Below, one piece after another: positions 1-11,845 of a stretch of 64,000 nucleotides of DNA (position 1 is the stretch's first letter; each line of letters starts with the position of its first letter). The notes under the pieces are model-generated. The model saw nothing but the letters and a program-made list of their open reading frames with translations. It was not told where the DNA came from and did not search any database. Both the position numbers and the translations under genes were made by a program. The stretch comes from Chrysogorgia sp. JL179-B06. Lineage: Eukaryota > Cnidaria > Anthozoa > Scleralcyonacea > Chrysogorgiidae. The DNA lies in the NCBI GenBank assembly GCA_035772405.1, contig JAYKKM010000439.1, forward strand, positions 3,680,001-3,744,000, given 5' to 3'.

Positions 1-23
1 TGTATAACCGGATCGAACCTTAC

Positions 24-293
24 CATAAATTGTATTTATTCCTGCTATGTCGTCGTCATCAAGAGCAATATTCTTTATATTTTTGTAGCTGGCATACATC
101 ACGCTGTTATAGATATTGGAGTGAGATAGACCAAGACTGTGACCAATTTCATGCACAGCCACCTCCAGCAAGCTTGTACCGTAGCCCCACTTCTCATCTG
201 CATCAAAATGAATATCTCCACCATACCTGGGGTAAAACGCGTGCGCCAATTCACCACCAACTCCATCAAAACCAGATTTACAGCCATGGGGTC
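24..293 (-). CDS. Matrix metalloproteinase, zinc-binding catalytic exon (third coding exon, internal)
   Basis: This exon encodes the catalytic zinc site of a secreted matrix metalloproteinase (metzincin family), which cuts extracellular matrix proteins. Numbered from the ATG at 16701, it covers about residues 199-288. Visible in order are PRYGGDIHF (structural metal loop), the zinc motif HEIGHSLGLSH (residues 245-255, with catalytic Glu 246), the Met-turn VMY (262-264) and the closing helix DDIAGINTIYG. The exon begins after the AG at 295-294 and ends at a GTAAGG donor (23-18). Both junctions are phase 1 and join the upstream exon to give FVRGPHGC. The acceptor has a poor pyrimidine tract. 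No hemopexin domain is seen because the window ends here, so the gene continues to the left. Family is certain. Which MMP subtype it is cannot be said. Confidence 0.95.
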
Positions 294-1230
294 CTTCAAA
301 ATATTAAGTATTAAAAAGTATTAAGTATTAAAAGTATTAAGGCAATTTATGTTTAGTTACAGAAATTATAGATGATGTTGCCCTGTATATACAAAGCGTG
401 ATGTCATGCATCATTATTAATAGAAAATGACACGTTCCTTTGAATGAGCTTGTCATGAATTATTCCCGTGAAATTTAAAAAGCAAATACGACCAATGTTT
501 TACTTAGTCTATTATTTGATGATTGTTAAAAACTACTTGCTGAGACAAAATGGTGAGCCTATTGGGATAAAACGACAACCAAAAATATAACAAAAAAACT
601 CAATGGTTTACAGTAAATTTACAACCATAAGAATTCTTGCGAAAGTTTTTTCTTCAAATTTCGATTAAATGTACCTGACAAAGACGTGAACTATCCATCC
701 TGAACTATCCATCCCATCTGCACTGTTATTACTTTTATGTTTCCATTAGTTTTAGAAGTTCGTTAGTAATTTTCGATAAGAAATGTCCGTTCATCTGAGT
801 AACCAGGAGCATATGCTTGTGACTGAAGACTAGTAGTGTGAAGATCTTTCGGAGCTTGTTTATTCAATTGTTAATTATTATTTCTTATTTGGAGGACATG
901 AGACGTACGTATGGATTTTATTTGCCAAAACCTTTGTCTCATTGTATTGACAGGTTGTGACCATCGCACATTGTCACCGCTCTATTCATTTAAAAACCTA
1001 TCCTAGTTTTCACCGGTTGCAACCATTATGGCCATTTATAACGTTTGTTTATTATAGTTACTCATGTAGAAATATTAAATATCTTAATCTGTATCAATAT
1101 TACTTTCATGCTACCCATCCCACCATTTGCTCGGCTATAGTTCTGAACATCATCGGCAACAACTTGTCATCGGAAGTCGGTTTCGTCAAATCTTTCGAAA
1201 TCCGACTATATTAAGGATTCTAAAGGACGC

Positions 1231-1430
<200 letters not shown>

Positions 1431-1520
1431 AAATGAAGCGAATAGTTTGCAATCGTCTAAGAGTGCTCAATACCTTGAGTGGTAGAGCGAATTGTATAAC
1501 TTATGAACTTAAAATATTGT

Positions 1521-1560
1521 TTGCTACTCCGAGTTTCACGCAAGTGCGATCATCAGGCAA
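1521..1560 (-). ncRNA. Type I hammerhead ribozyme-like motif, minus arm
   Basis: Same sequence as the plus copy at 2233-2272, on the other arm of the inverted pair. Reading on the minus strand, TTGC (1560-1557) is followed by CTGATGA, a CGCA/TGCG hairpin, GAAA, a three-pair stem III and the GTA cleavage triplet, and GCAA (1524-1521) closes stem I. Because the two copies lie on opposite strands, a transcript through both would fold into one long hairpin that could mask both ribozymes. Confidence 0.75.
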
Positions 1561-2232
1561 TAGTGGAACTGATTCTGTAGTCCTTCTTTTATAGTATGCG
1601 TTACGTCATGGTGTGTGGGAGGCCTTATGAGTCATCACTTTTTTCTTCGCGCGGCGGCTGATTGTTATGTTAAATCTGTTTTGATGGCGGCATTTTGAAA
1701 CGAGTTCCGATCTTTTGTTTAGTAAAGTTTGTTTGTTCGCTTTCATGATGTAAAGTTTTTCCTCGAGGCACAAATTACAACGTTTTCCTCCACTTCTCAT
1801 GTATGCTGCGGCTCGTTTTGCCACTGACCAATTGATCTTGAAATTCCGGTTCTTACAGAAACCACACAAAATCTTTTCAAGACAAGAAACACTCGAACGA
1901 AACAGAACTTTCTAAATACATATGGGATCTTAAAAATAAGAACCGGAATTTCAAGATCAATTGGTCAGTGGCAAAACGAGCCGCAGCATACAGAAGTGGA
2001 GGAAAACGTTGTAATTTGTGCCTCGAGGAAAAACTTTACATCATGAAAGCGAACAAACAAACTTTACTAAACAAAAGATCGGAACTCGTTTCAAAATGCC
2101 GCCATCAAAACAGATTTAACATAACAATCAGCCGCCGCGCGAAGAAAAAAGTGATGACTCATAAGGCCTCCCACACACCATGACGTAACGCATACTATAA
2201 AAGAAGGACTCAGTACAGAATCAGTTCCACTA

Positions 2233-2272
2233 TTGCCTGATGATCGCACTTGCGTGAAACTCGGAGTAGCAA
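2233..2272 (+). ncRNA. Type I hammerhead ribozyme-like motif, plus arm
   Basis: The layout matches the minimal hammerhead described for Penelope-like elements. Stem I is TTGC (2233-2236) with GCAA (2269-2272). The catalytic box CTGATGA is at 2237-2243. Stem II is CGCA (2245-2248) with TGCG (2251-2254). GAAA is at 2256-2259. Stem III is ACT (2259-2261) with AGT (2265-2267) around a CGG loop. The expected cut is after A2268 (GTA, an allowed NUH). One weakness is a U-U opposition (2244/2255) where a G-C pair is usual at the base of stem II. Self-cleavage is inferred from structure only. Confidence 0.78.
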
Positions 2273-2291
2273 ACAATATTTTAAGTTCAAG

Positions 2292-2322
<31 letters not shown>
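2292..2322. repeat. Short (TA)n tract at the PLE 3' end
   Basis: About 30 bases of TA directly follow the plus-strand Penelope-like fragment end (TTTTAAGTTCAAG). Other PLE copies in this window also stop at a TA tract. Confidence 0.9.
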
Positions 2323-2323
<1 letters not shown>

Positions 2324-2729
2324 CGCCAATTACCCTAAGATAAAATAATTCATTAAAATTCGCCATAAAACAGCCCAGTACGCCCAGCAAGGTCACGCAA
2401 CATAGTGCAGCTTATACTTTTAATTAAGGTAAAAAAATCCAATCAGTTTATGTGTTAGTAGGATACCGACTTATATATATACTACATTTATATATATTAT
2501 ATATGAGAATAGAAGAGAATGCAGAGACAGACAAAACTTCTCACCGGTCCATAAAAAATGTTTTAAAAATTAAAAAAAATGTTTCAAGAGCAGCGTTTGT
2601 ATCCATGTTGGATCCTTCTACCGCGAGATTCATCGTTTTGGTCTGCCTACATTTCTTTCTATTTCTTTCTATAGTATAAGAACCAATCAGATTGCAGAAC
2701 AGCTTATACACGGTGGATGGCTATATTAT

Positions 2730-2919
<190 letters not shown>

Positions 2920-3059
2920 GTAAAAAAGTAGAGTGCTGCGTAGACAGTGTTAAGTGTATATAGCAAAGTGAAAAGGTGGTAAACTGCCAAGAATTTAGTG
3001 ACGAGATACTGACGTTTCGATATATTCTAAGGATTTATGGTGAAGGAAAATTTCGAGTA

Positions 3060-3165
3060 TTGGAATATATACATTTTAAGACCAAACCGGGACCAGATGC
3101 TACTGCAGTGCTCTGAACACTGAGCTACGGAAGCCGTTGCCGAGAGCCTAGTAACGAGTTCTGTA
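3060..3165 (-). mobile_element. tRNA-derived SINE fragment
   Basis: On the minus strand a tRNA-like A box (TAGCTCAGTG) is followed, after an internal deletion, by the body CTGGTCCCGGTTTGGTC and ATTCCAATACTCGAAATTT. The same body is present at 3722-3865 and the same head at 15480-15600. The B box is missing here, so this is a dead copy. Confidence 0.6.
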
Positions 3166-3285
3166 TATATGTATATATATATTCTTTTAGATGAAGGGAG
3201 GATTTACTAATGGTCAAATATATTTTTATGAAAATTCCTGGTTGGGGGAGTCAAATTTTCATATACATGTATTTGACTTCGACCC

Positions 3286-3530
<245 letters not shown>

Positions 3531-3678
3531 TTCTAAGAACTCATCTCTTTTTTCTCTTCCTTTGCTCCAACATGACGCCATTGTTATATATTGGTAAATG
3601 TGTTTATATATAAGCAGTTTCAGAACGTTCGAAGATTATTACCAATCACCATTGAGAAACGTATATACATACGTTTCT

Positions 3679-3712
<34 letters not shown>

Positions 3713-3721
3713 ACTTATGGT

Positions 3722-3861
3722 GAAGGACTTATACTTTGATGAAGGAAAATTTCGAGTGTTGGAATATATACATTTTAAGACCAAACCGGGACCAGTTGCG
3801 AAAAATGCAACTTAGAGGCCTTCCGGTTGGAATCGAACTCGCGACCCTGCGATGCTAGTGC

Positions 3862-3865
<4 letters not shown>
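3722..3865 (-). mobile_element. tRNA-derived SINE copy
   Basis: The minus strand carries a B box-like GAGTTCGATTCCAACCGG and then the SINE body GGCCTCTAAGTTGCATTTTTC, GGTCCCGGTTTGGTC and CTCGAAATTTTCCTTC. The tRNA head is cut off by the adjoining (CT)n tract. It shares its body with 3060-3165 and with the plus-strand copy near 15480-15600. Confidence 0.65.

Positions 3866-3934
<69 letters not shown>
3864..3934. repeat. (CT)n microsatellite
   Basis: About 35 CT units placed exactly between a truncated SINE on the left and a truncated non-LTR element on the right. The tract marks a junction between two degraded retroelements. Confidence 0.97.
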
Positions 3935-3935
<1 letters not shown>

Positions 3936-3938
<3 letters not shown>

Positions 3939-4201
3939 TTGCAGCGCCAAAACTGTGGAATTCATTACCACAGGAAATTAGAAGCTTTGAAATGTTAAGT
4001 AATTTTAAGTCTGCAGTTAAGACTTTTCTTTTTTAAAATTAATAGTTATTGTTCATAGTGTTAATATATGTAGTAGACTTTATCTTATAATGAAACTGTA
4101 ATTAGTTTTAAAAGCAACTTTAAGAATATATATATATTGTTGTAAGAGCACTGAGACTATTTTATAATGCTCCTAATACGTCTTTATTATTATTATTATT
4201 A
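3936..4201 (+). mobile_element. 3' end of an L2/CR1-type non-LTR retrotransposon
   Basis: The first 100 bases encode the end of the reverse-transcriptase ORF (APKLWNSLPQEIRSFE and then FKSAVKTFLF, stop near 4036). A 3' UTR follows, ending in a (TTA)n tail at about 4183-4201. The same protein end, UTR and triplet tail are found on the minus strand at 7205-8070. Triplet tails of this kind are usual for L2/CR1-like elements. 5'-truncated and dead. Confidence 0.8.
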
Positions 4202-4520
4202 TATATATATATATAGAGAGAGAGAGCTCGAGTAGTATATGAGCTCATAGCCAACTCATGGCTATTAGTTCATAACGACGAGAGCGAATAGTATGATTGT
4301 TTTACTATGCCAAACACTTAGTCAGTTAGGGGTTTCTTTATAAAAGCCCATCGATTTCAGCTTTTTTTCGCCCAAAAAAACATGCCGCCATCTTGTTTTT
4401 CTCTACTGCTAAGATATGAGGTGATAGTTTAGTAGTAGAGGAGCCAATTTGCTTTATAATAAAAGAGAGAGAGAGATAGATAGATAGAGAGAGAGAGAGA
4501 TAGAGAGATAATAAACTTAC

Positions 4521-4995
4521 CACGAACGAATTGAATAACAATGTCTGCTTTATTTCGGTTTGGGGTATATGTAAATTTTAATGCTGACGCATATTCCCAT
4601 ATTTTAAATGCTTTATCCAATATTTGCTTTTGATTGGCTCGAGATAATGTACTTGATTTCAAATATCGGTAAATTGTCCATTGTAGACTTGTCTTTCTCC
4701 ATGAACTTCCTTGCTTGACAAACCTAGGTTTACGTAACGTAATTTTAATTGGACTTTTGTTGGTTGATTCTCTTTTATCACGCACTCCACACCTGGGACT
4801 TTTCATAATTTCCCTTGATTTATCGTCTAAATATCCTGTTGCTTTTAAACCAAAAGAATTTTGAAAGCTTTTGATTCCGTCCATAATTTCTTTCTCGTTG
4901 TATGGATGGAAAGGATCTTTTGTCATCGTCTCGTTTTGTGTTGAACTAGAGTCGTTAAATTTCTCGTCCAGGTGGCCATATTTCACGAGGTAATG
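4521..4995 (-). CDS. Matrix metalloproteinase, prodomain and N-terminal catalytic exon (second coding exon)
   Basis: This exon covers residues 40-198 of the MMP. It opens with HYLVKYGHL, the first helix of the MMP prodomain, and carries the cysteine switch PRCGVRD (Cys108), which keeps the zymogen inactive by binding the catalytic zinc. Two basic sites follow: RDKR (111-114, furin consensus) and RKPR just before FVKQGSSW. The latter is the usual start of the mature catalytic domain. KADIVIQFVRG closes the exon. The acceptor is TTCTAG (5000-4995 side) and the donor GTAAGT (4520-4515). The 5' junction is phase 0 and the 3' junction phase 1, matching both neighbouring exons. A (GA)n run starts soon after the donor. 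The methionine at 4986 is internal, not the start. Confidence 0.95.
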
Positions 4996-5164
4996 CTAGA
5001 AGATATAAAACATATATTAGTATTAAAAATTATTTTACCACCATGCATGGCCATCACTGATCTCAAAAATAGGACTGGATTGAGCTTTGTATTGTATCTG
5101 ATGAGCTGATTTTGAAGCATGCATAGTTGGCTGACGTTTCATATAAATATCCCGAATTCAAAAG

Positions 5165-5425
5165 AATGTCCTAACCCCAAACCTAACCTTAATTAACCCT
5201 AACCCTGACCTGAACCCCAAACCTAACCTTAATTAACCCTAACCCTGAAGCTAATACTGACCCTAACCCCAAACCTAACCTTAATTAACCTAATACTGAC
5301 CTGAACCCCAAACCTAACCTTAATTAACCCTAACCCTGAAGCTAATACTGACCCTAACCCCAAACCTAACCTTAATTAACCTAATACTGACCTGAACCCT
5401 GAACCTAATACTGACCTAATACTCT
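5165..5425. repeat. Degenerate CCTAACC-rich tandem repeat
   Basis: Irregular units of roughly 60-70 bases contain CCCAAACCTAACCTTAATTAA and CCCTAACCCTGA, repeated about four times. They contain TTAGGG-like words on the minus strand but are too irregular to be a telomere. Similar short runs lie at about 43510-43560 and 60025-60080. Confidence 0.8.
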
Positions 5426-6507
5426 TACTATGATGTTTTCTTTTAGAAATAATATAGTTAATTTTAGTTTCGAATTTTACTACCAACAGTCTATAGGTAA
5501 CTTCACCCTCATATTTGTATAATGTAATACATTATGCAAATATGCGGCAAAAATTGATGAGAGATAATAGGGAGTTTACGAAATTGAAGACGACGACGGC
5601 ATTCTCAACAGCATAAAACATAATATTCTAAACCTCGTAGCAGATCGTTACTATATAGACCACTTTCAACTTATGCTTTCAGACACTTTTGAAGCTTGAC
5701 AGTTTTCATATTCATTTCAGTTAGTGTGCAGGGTATAAACTTGACTAAAACTCGAAACGGGTGATGTCGTCCATGACAGAACACGAAAATACTGTAAATG
5801 AAGTCCTGTTTAGTTTAGTTCCTGGGACTAATAATTAAACTTAGCCTTTGTTCAGGATGAAAAATTGCATTGTTAAGAGACGACGTCCTCGCTGCTTCCA
5901 TCATGTTTTCGTAAACTCCCCAATTAGAAGCTCCGAGTTTGCAAGCAAATCAAACTGTGACGCTCGCGAAATAGGTTTAGTGTCTGGCCAATATAGTTTC
6001 TTTGTTAACATTAAATGCATAAAATCTTGAACCTCATTTGACGTCTCATATATTAGGCTTCTCTCACTGGATAATTAGAGCCAACGGCGACCATTACTAA
6101 TGGATCAAAGTCGCAGTAAATCTGTATGTAGGCCACGAATCGTTTTACCAAGTAATTTGAAAAATGTCTTCTGGTCCTCTTTATAGTAAAATTATTTTAT
6201 TTTGTCGATCTGGTAAAAAAACCGCATGGGATCCTCAGTTGGTCCCTTAGTAATGGCGGAGTTCCGCCTTCATTTTCTGAACAATAGTTGCTCGATCCAG
6301 TCTTCTTTAGAGATCAGTGATGGCCATGCTTATATACTATACCCGCACGCCCGATCCCGCCCATATCTTGCGAACACGGAAGCTCAGCTCTGGCACCCAG
6401 GGTAACATTGAGCTTGCGCGTTGAACAAAATAATACTACATATCGACCTCTTGCAATCATGCAGTTCTGAAAAGCAGTACGTATGTTACACATAGCTTTC
6501 GCTCTGA

Positions 6508-6625
6508 GGTCTGGTAGCTCAATGGTTAGAGCGTCTAACCGGAGATCATGAAGGTTGCGGATTCGATTTCCGTACGGGGCTCAGAAACATTTTCTGAGTT
6601 TGCGTTAAAGCTTGAGTAGCAAAAC
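6508..6625 (+). mobile_element. tRNA-like head with core-deleted hammerhead-like tail
   Basis: A box TAGCTCAATGGTTAGAG and a B box-like GATTCGATTTCC are spaced as in tRNA, but the acceptor and anticodon stems do not pair, so it is a tRNA-derived repeat rather than a tRNA gene. A hairpin (CTCAGAAA/TTTCTGAG) follows, then TTTGC, GTTAAAGCTTGAGTA and GCAAA. A second copy is at 22670-22785 and the tail alone is at 21968-21992. The tail keeps the stem I arms and GAGTA of the hammerhead at 2233-2272 without CTGATGA. Confidence 0.6.
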
Positions 6626-7203
6626 ATTTACTATAATAGAGTCATTTTACATATCAATTTTCCCAAAAGGCATGTTCCATTGTGGAATTTTTCTGAAGCG
6701 TAAATAATTAATCAACCAATAAGATTTTTACTCTCACATGTCGGACGCGTGATTTAGAAGTCATTTAGCGATGGAAATTATTAATTTTATTCAGCGTAGT
6801 CGCAGTGTTAAAGCAATAATAGTACAGTTGATATATATTTTTTAACGAGAAGTCAAAAGAGCGTCGAGTTTCAGATGTACTGTCCAATATTGAAAAGTGG
6901 TAACCTTGACAACTATAAAAAAGATGTACCAAATCAGCGCCAAGAGAGCGAGTTAAAAGAAAGCGTGTTCAAAAAGACAACCGCGTCACTGACGATCTCG
7001 GTATGCCACATCAGAGTTCGACGTTCGCTCGCCTTGGTCGAAAATCCTATTTCCGATGCAAACAATGGTAAAGAAAATTTGGTGCTGTCAACGATCGCTG
7101 GAGCTTTCGCGTTGTCGTACTACATGCATAGTCTGGCCATTTCGCCACTGTCTATAAAGAAGAATGATGATGCTCTGCATTCTGTTGTTTACATTTTTGT
7201 GTT

Positions 7204-7204
<1 letters not shown>

Positions 7205-7243
<39 letters not shown>

Positions 7244-8070
7244 GACGTATTAGGAGCATTATACAATAGTCTCAATGCTCTTACAACAATATATTCTTAA
7301 ATATACTGATAAAACTTAATTACAGTTTCATTATAATATATATTACCACTGTAAACAAATAAACTATTAATTTTAAAAAAGAAAAGTCTTAACTGCTGAC
7401 TTAAAATTACCCAACATATCAAAGCTTCTAATTTCCTGTGGTAATGAATTCCACAGTTTTGGTGCCGAAACCGAGAACGCTCTGTCTCCATGAGTCACCG
7501 TTTTGGATTTTGGCTCAATTAGCAGATTACTGTCTGATGATCTCAAAGCACGAGTAGGTTTATATTTATTTAGCAAATCAGTAATATAAACAGGCGCCTG
7601 CATGGCCATGCAAAGCCTTGAAAGTAATTATTAGTATCTTAAATACAATCCTTGATCTCACCCGCCGGCAACCAGTGAAGATTACGAAGCACAGGGGAGA
7701 TATGCTCCGATTTTTTAACCCCTGTTACAAGTGATCTTGCAGCTGTATTTTGAATTCGCTGTAACTTGCTCAATTCAGCTTCTGGTAAGCCATATAGGAT
7801 GCTATTACAGCTGTCAAGTTTTGATGTTATGAATGCATGCACCAACTTCTCACAGTCCTTTTTACTCAAATATTTCCTGTCTTGCCGATATTTCTGATAG
7901 CAAAAGTGGCCGATTTACAGATGTTATTTACATGAGTATTTAATTTTAGATGTCTATCTACAGCAACACCGAGATCACGTGCAACCGGAGCCGGTTGGAT
8001 TTTCACATCATTGACACATATTTCTGGCATTGGTTCACAATGCATAAAACGTGATGATAGAAAAATATAA
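7205..8070 (-). pseudogene. L2/CR1-type non-LTR reverse transcriptase C-terminal fragment
   Basis: Read on the minus strand, about 8065-7380 encodes the end of a reverse transcriptase: VARDLGVAVD, then after a stop KKDCEKLVHAFITSKLDSCN, LHWLPAGE, YKPTRALRSSDSNLL, then RAFSVSAPKLWNSLPQEIRS and FKSAVKTFLF. In-frame stops and a frameshift near 7630-7640 break it. The 3' UTR and an (AAT)n tail at 7205-7243 follow. Same family as the plus-strand fragment at 3936-4201. No palm-domain (YADD) motif remains. Confidence 0.85.
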
Positions 8071-9447
8071 TTTTCGTATTACGAATACCATATTGTAAAC
8101 GAACTTTCGGCTGTCTTCGACGAACGTTTTCTTGAGAAATAATCAACTCCCAAAGCTACAATATATATTAAAACAAAGGTAAATTATATGTTTACAATAT
8201 GCGTACAGCTTATCCGGCTAGCGAACGTAGTTTTCTTAAAAAGAACGGATAATCGAACATATCGAACGTGTTAACTATCCGCATCCAGTGGGCTGGTACG
8301 ATATGCTCGTTAGGGCAACGTATTTGCTCTTCCCAGTCCCGTCCGATATGACCTTATATGGAATACGTACTATAAGTACCTATCAGATTTTTCGAGTCAA
8401 AGTACGACAAACCAGGTTTTGCGTTTAACTGAGCGGTTAAACCATCGTTAAAAAAATAGTAAACCCGCTTACGCAACTGGTGAGTGAAAACCGAACCATA
8501 CCGAATCTGGTATTCTTTACGTTTTTATATGGGTACAATTAATTGAACATTGTTTTCATAATATATACAAAAATACATGTAAAGTATACCCCAGTTGACG
8601 TCCGTTTGCATTCACCCAGGCCAGCCACAAAAATTTGGTCTTTAAAACACCGTGTCAAAACAGGGAATGTGATTTCCCGGCCGCCATACCTTGCAGTTGC
8701 ATGCGAGTTCCTATACTCATTGCTCTTTAAATTTTGAAATGTTTTGTTAAAATGTGTTCATAGGAAGACAATTGACTGCATGATCGGCCAACCAAACTAT
8801 TTTGTCATCCACGGATAACTAAAAATAGGTACGCAATGCGTACATGTGACTACCGCTATTAATAATATACCATGCCCATATTTTTTCGAATGAAAAAATT
8901 TTATATTTTCGTCTGATTTTTTCATCATCGTTCTAAGTCGGTCAAAGAACACACATAACAATTTAGTGAACTATTTCCTACTTTTCTAAACACGGTGATT
9001 TTTGTTCACTGGCTGCCACAAATCATCACCCACATGCATAGAAAGTATAGTGTTTGTGGTGTATAAATAGCTTGTGCAATCTGTTTATTAGTATGAGCTC
9101 CCGTGCGGGTGGACCGGTGCGTGGTGGGAAATCTGCAGATACTCTACTCCAGGTAACCTATAATCCTTAACCTCTGCTTGAGGGGGTAGGGGGAAGCAGA
9201 GAAGGGGGTTCGTTTTTGCTCACTGACCATTTTTACTTTGTTAAACTGTTATTACATTGATTATTTTCAACTCGTAAAAAAACTCGTTAGGCGGGGGTGT
9301 TAGGATTGGTGTTGTGTTGGGGTTGGATTCAATTCGATCCTACATTTATCAATTATTGGTAATTCAAGGCCATTGCACATTTAATCTCCTCGCAAGCGAG
9401 GGTGATAATCTCGCGGGGAGCAGGTTCCATTTCTCAGGAATAGTTTG

Positions 9448-9449
<2 letters not shown>

Positions 9450-9481
<32 letters not shown>
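9450..9481. repeat. (TA)n tract
   Basis: About 32 bases of TA at the 3' end of the minus-strand SINE that begins at 9617. Confidence 0.93.
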
Positions 9482-9483
<2 letters not shown>

Positions 9484-9484
<1 letters not shown>

Positions 9485-9617
9485 GATGTAAATGGCTACT
9501 CCGAGTGACGAACCATACCGCGGACAAGTAGAGAAAACTCTACTTGACCCAGCTGGGATTCGAACCCGCGACCTTCGGTTTGCTAGTCCGACGCTCTACC
9601 GACTGAGCTACAGGTCA
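9484..9617 (-). mobile_element. tRNA-Ala-like SINE, full head
   Basis: On the minus strand 9617-9545 is tRNA-like. It has a pairing acceptor (TGACCTG with TGGGTCA), D-stem GCTC/GAGC, A box TAGCTCAGTCGGTAGAG, loop CTAGCAA with AGC in the anticodon place, and B box GGTTCGAATCCC. The T-stem has two mismatches. The body has a hairpin (AAGTAGAG/CTCTACTT) and ends ACTCGGAGTAGCC before a TA tract. The repeated body, and a second copy 60 bases away, show that this is a SINE and not a tRNA gene. Confidence 0.75.
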
Positions 9618-9672
9618 AGTTGGGAGCAGGTGGTCGAATGATGGTACTTGGGCTATTTGATATTTCGAAAAA

Positions 9673-9780
9673 AATAATGATGTAAATGGTACTCCGAGTG
9701 ACGAACCATACCAGACAAGTAGAGAAAACTCTACTTGACCCGGCTGGGATTCCCGCGATCTTCGGTTTGCTAGTCCGAAG
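9673..9780 (-). mobile_element. tRNA-Ala-like SINE, 5'-truncated second copy
   Basis: Same orientation and body as the neighbouring copy. It has lost part of the B box and everything upstream of the anticodon region near 9780, where LTR-retrotransposon sequence takes over. The two copies differ by small deletions (for example CCGCGGTATGG versus CTGGTATGG). Confidence 0.7.
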
Positions 9781-10630
9781 GTGACACAAGACCATGTGAG
9801 TGAGAGTCTAGAGTACCTAGACATGTATTGTGTTTCATGTTCCTAAATAAAGTTGTGTTATACAAACAAGCATTTCTACATGGTGGCAGCGCAGGGATAG
9901 TGTTCCCATTCCGAAACGAAACAAACCTGGTATCATGGCAGAGAGTTTTAACAAGCCGTTAGCGTTAAACCTCGCAGGCAATGTGGCCGAGAATTGGCGA
10001 CGGTTTAAACAGCAATATCAAATCTTCATCAAAGCATCAGGATTACACAAGAAGTCGAAAGAAGAACAATCCTGCATCCTACTCAACATAGCAGGATCAG
10101 ATGCAGTTGAAGTATTCAACAGATTTCAGTACACAGGAGACGAGAGTGATGATATCCGAAAGTTTTACTCGAAAAACTTGAAGAGTATTGTTCTCCGCAG
10201 AAGAACGTAACCTACGAGAGCCATATTTTCAACACACGAAATCAAGGGACAACAGAAACGATCGATGCATATGTAACAGACCTTCGACTGAAAGCAAAAA
10301 ACTGCGAATTTGGATCGCTCACCGACGACCTTATCAAAGATCGTATAGTCTGCGGAATTCGATCTGATCAAGTGCGACGATTATTGCTTCGCGAGCCAAA
10401 GCTACTACTCTCCAGAAAGCCGTCGATGTTTGCCGATCTAGCGAAATATCCGAGACGCACTTAAACGAACTTAAAAGTGAAACGAAGAATGTGGATGGAC
10501 TCGATCAAACAAGATTCAACCCGAAAAGCAACCAACAACACCAAGGTCAACAAACGCCGCCAAAAGGTCACACGTCATCATGCACAACTTGGTAAAACTG
10601 TGGAATTCAAAACACTGTCTACGCAGCACT
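9781..10630 (+). pseudogene. Gypsy-type LTR retrotransposon remnant: LTR end, primer site and gag
   Basis: About 9785-9884 looks like the end of an LTR (it contains AATAAAG). The primer-binding-site-like TGGTGGCAGCGCAGGG follows at once, as expected. A gag ORF opens at 9935 (MAESFNKPLALNLAGNVAEN, then WRRFKQQYQIFIKASG), the usual N-terminal pattern of Ty3/gypsy Gag in invertebrates. A frameshift near 10160 moves the frame; IDAYVTDLRLKAKNCEFG and DDLIKDRIVCGIRSD follow, then a second shift near 10420. The zinc-knuckle region survives only as NCGIQN, and the element is cut at about 10630 by a (TA)n tract. No protease, RT or integrase remains. Confidence 0.8.
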
Positions 10631-10633
10631 CTA

Positions 10634-11845
<1,212 letters not shown>

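Larger units (their letters stand above)
1503..2290. mobile_element. Inverted pair of Penelope-like element 3' ends (GIY-YIG region)
   Basis: Two arms of about 350 bases (1503-1855 on minus, 1938-2290 on plus) are near-perfect inverted copies around an 82-base spacer. Each encodes the C-terminal part of a Penelope-like retroelement protein: after LSKYIWDLKNKN come INWSVAKRAAAY, GGKRCNLCLEEKLYI and LLNKRSELVSKCRHQNRF, the Cys-rich tail typical of the GIY-YIG endonuclease region. The plus frame runs from about 1880 to a stop near 2183. The spacer carries coding sequence only in the plus frame, so the plus arm extends further 5' than the minus arm. Differences between arms are few (for example an extra codon in the minus copy near 1799), so duplication was recent. 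Each arm ends with a hammerhead-like motif. Non-functional as an element: no reverse transcriptase is present. Confidence 0.85.

Noticed and set aside
30..324. Plus-strand ORFs at the left edge
   Set aside because: They are antisense shadows of the MMP zinc-site exon, which reads cleanly on the minus strand with conserved motifs.
5165..5425. Internal telomere or chromosome end
   Set aside because: CCCTAACC words are mixed with other sequence in irregular 60-70 base units and are flanked by normal intron sequence.
6508..6582. A tRNA gene on the plus strand
   Set aside because: A and B boxes are good, but the acceptor stem does not pair, the anticodon stem is broken, and the unit is repeated with the same non-tRNA tail. 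It is a tRNA-derived repeat.
9545..9617. A functional tRNA-Ala(AGC) on the minus strand
   Set aside because: The acceptor and D stems pair, but the T-stem has two mismatches and one extra base shifts the acceptor pairing. The sequence continues into a repeated SINE body with a truncated sister copy next to it.
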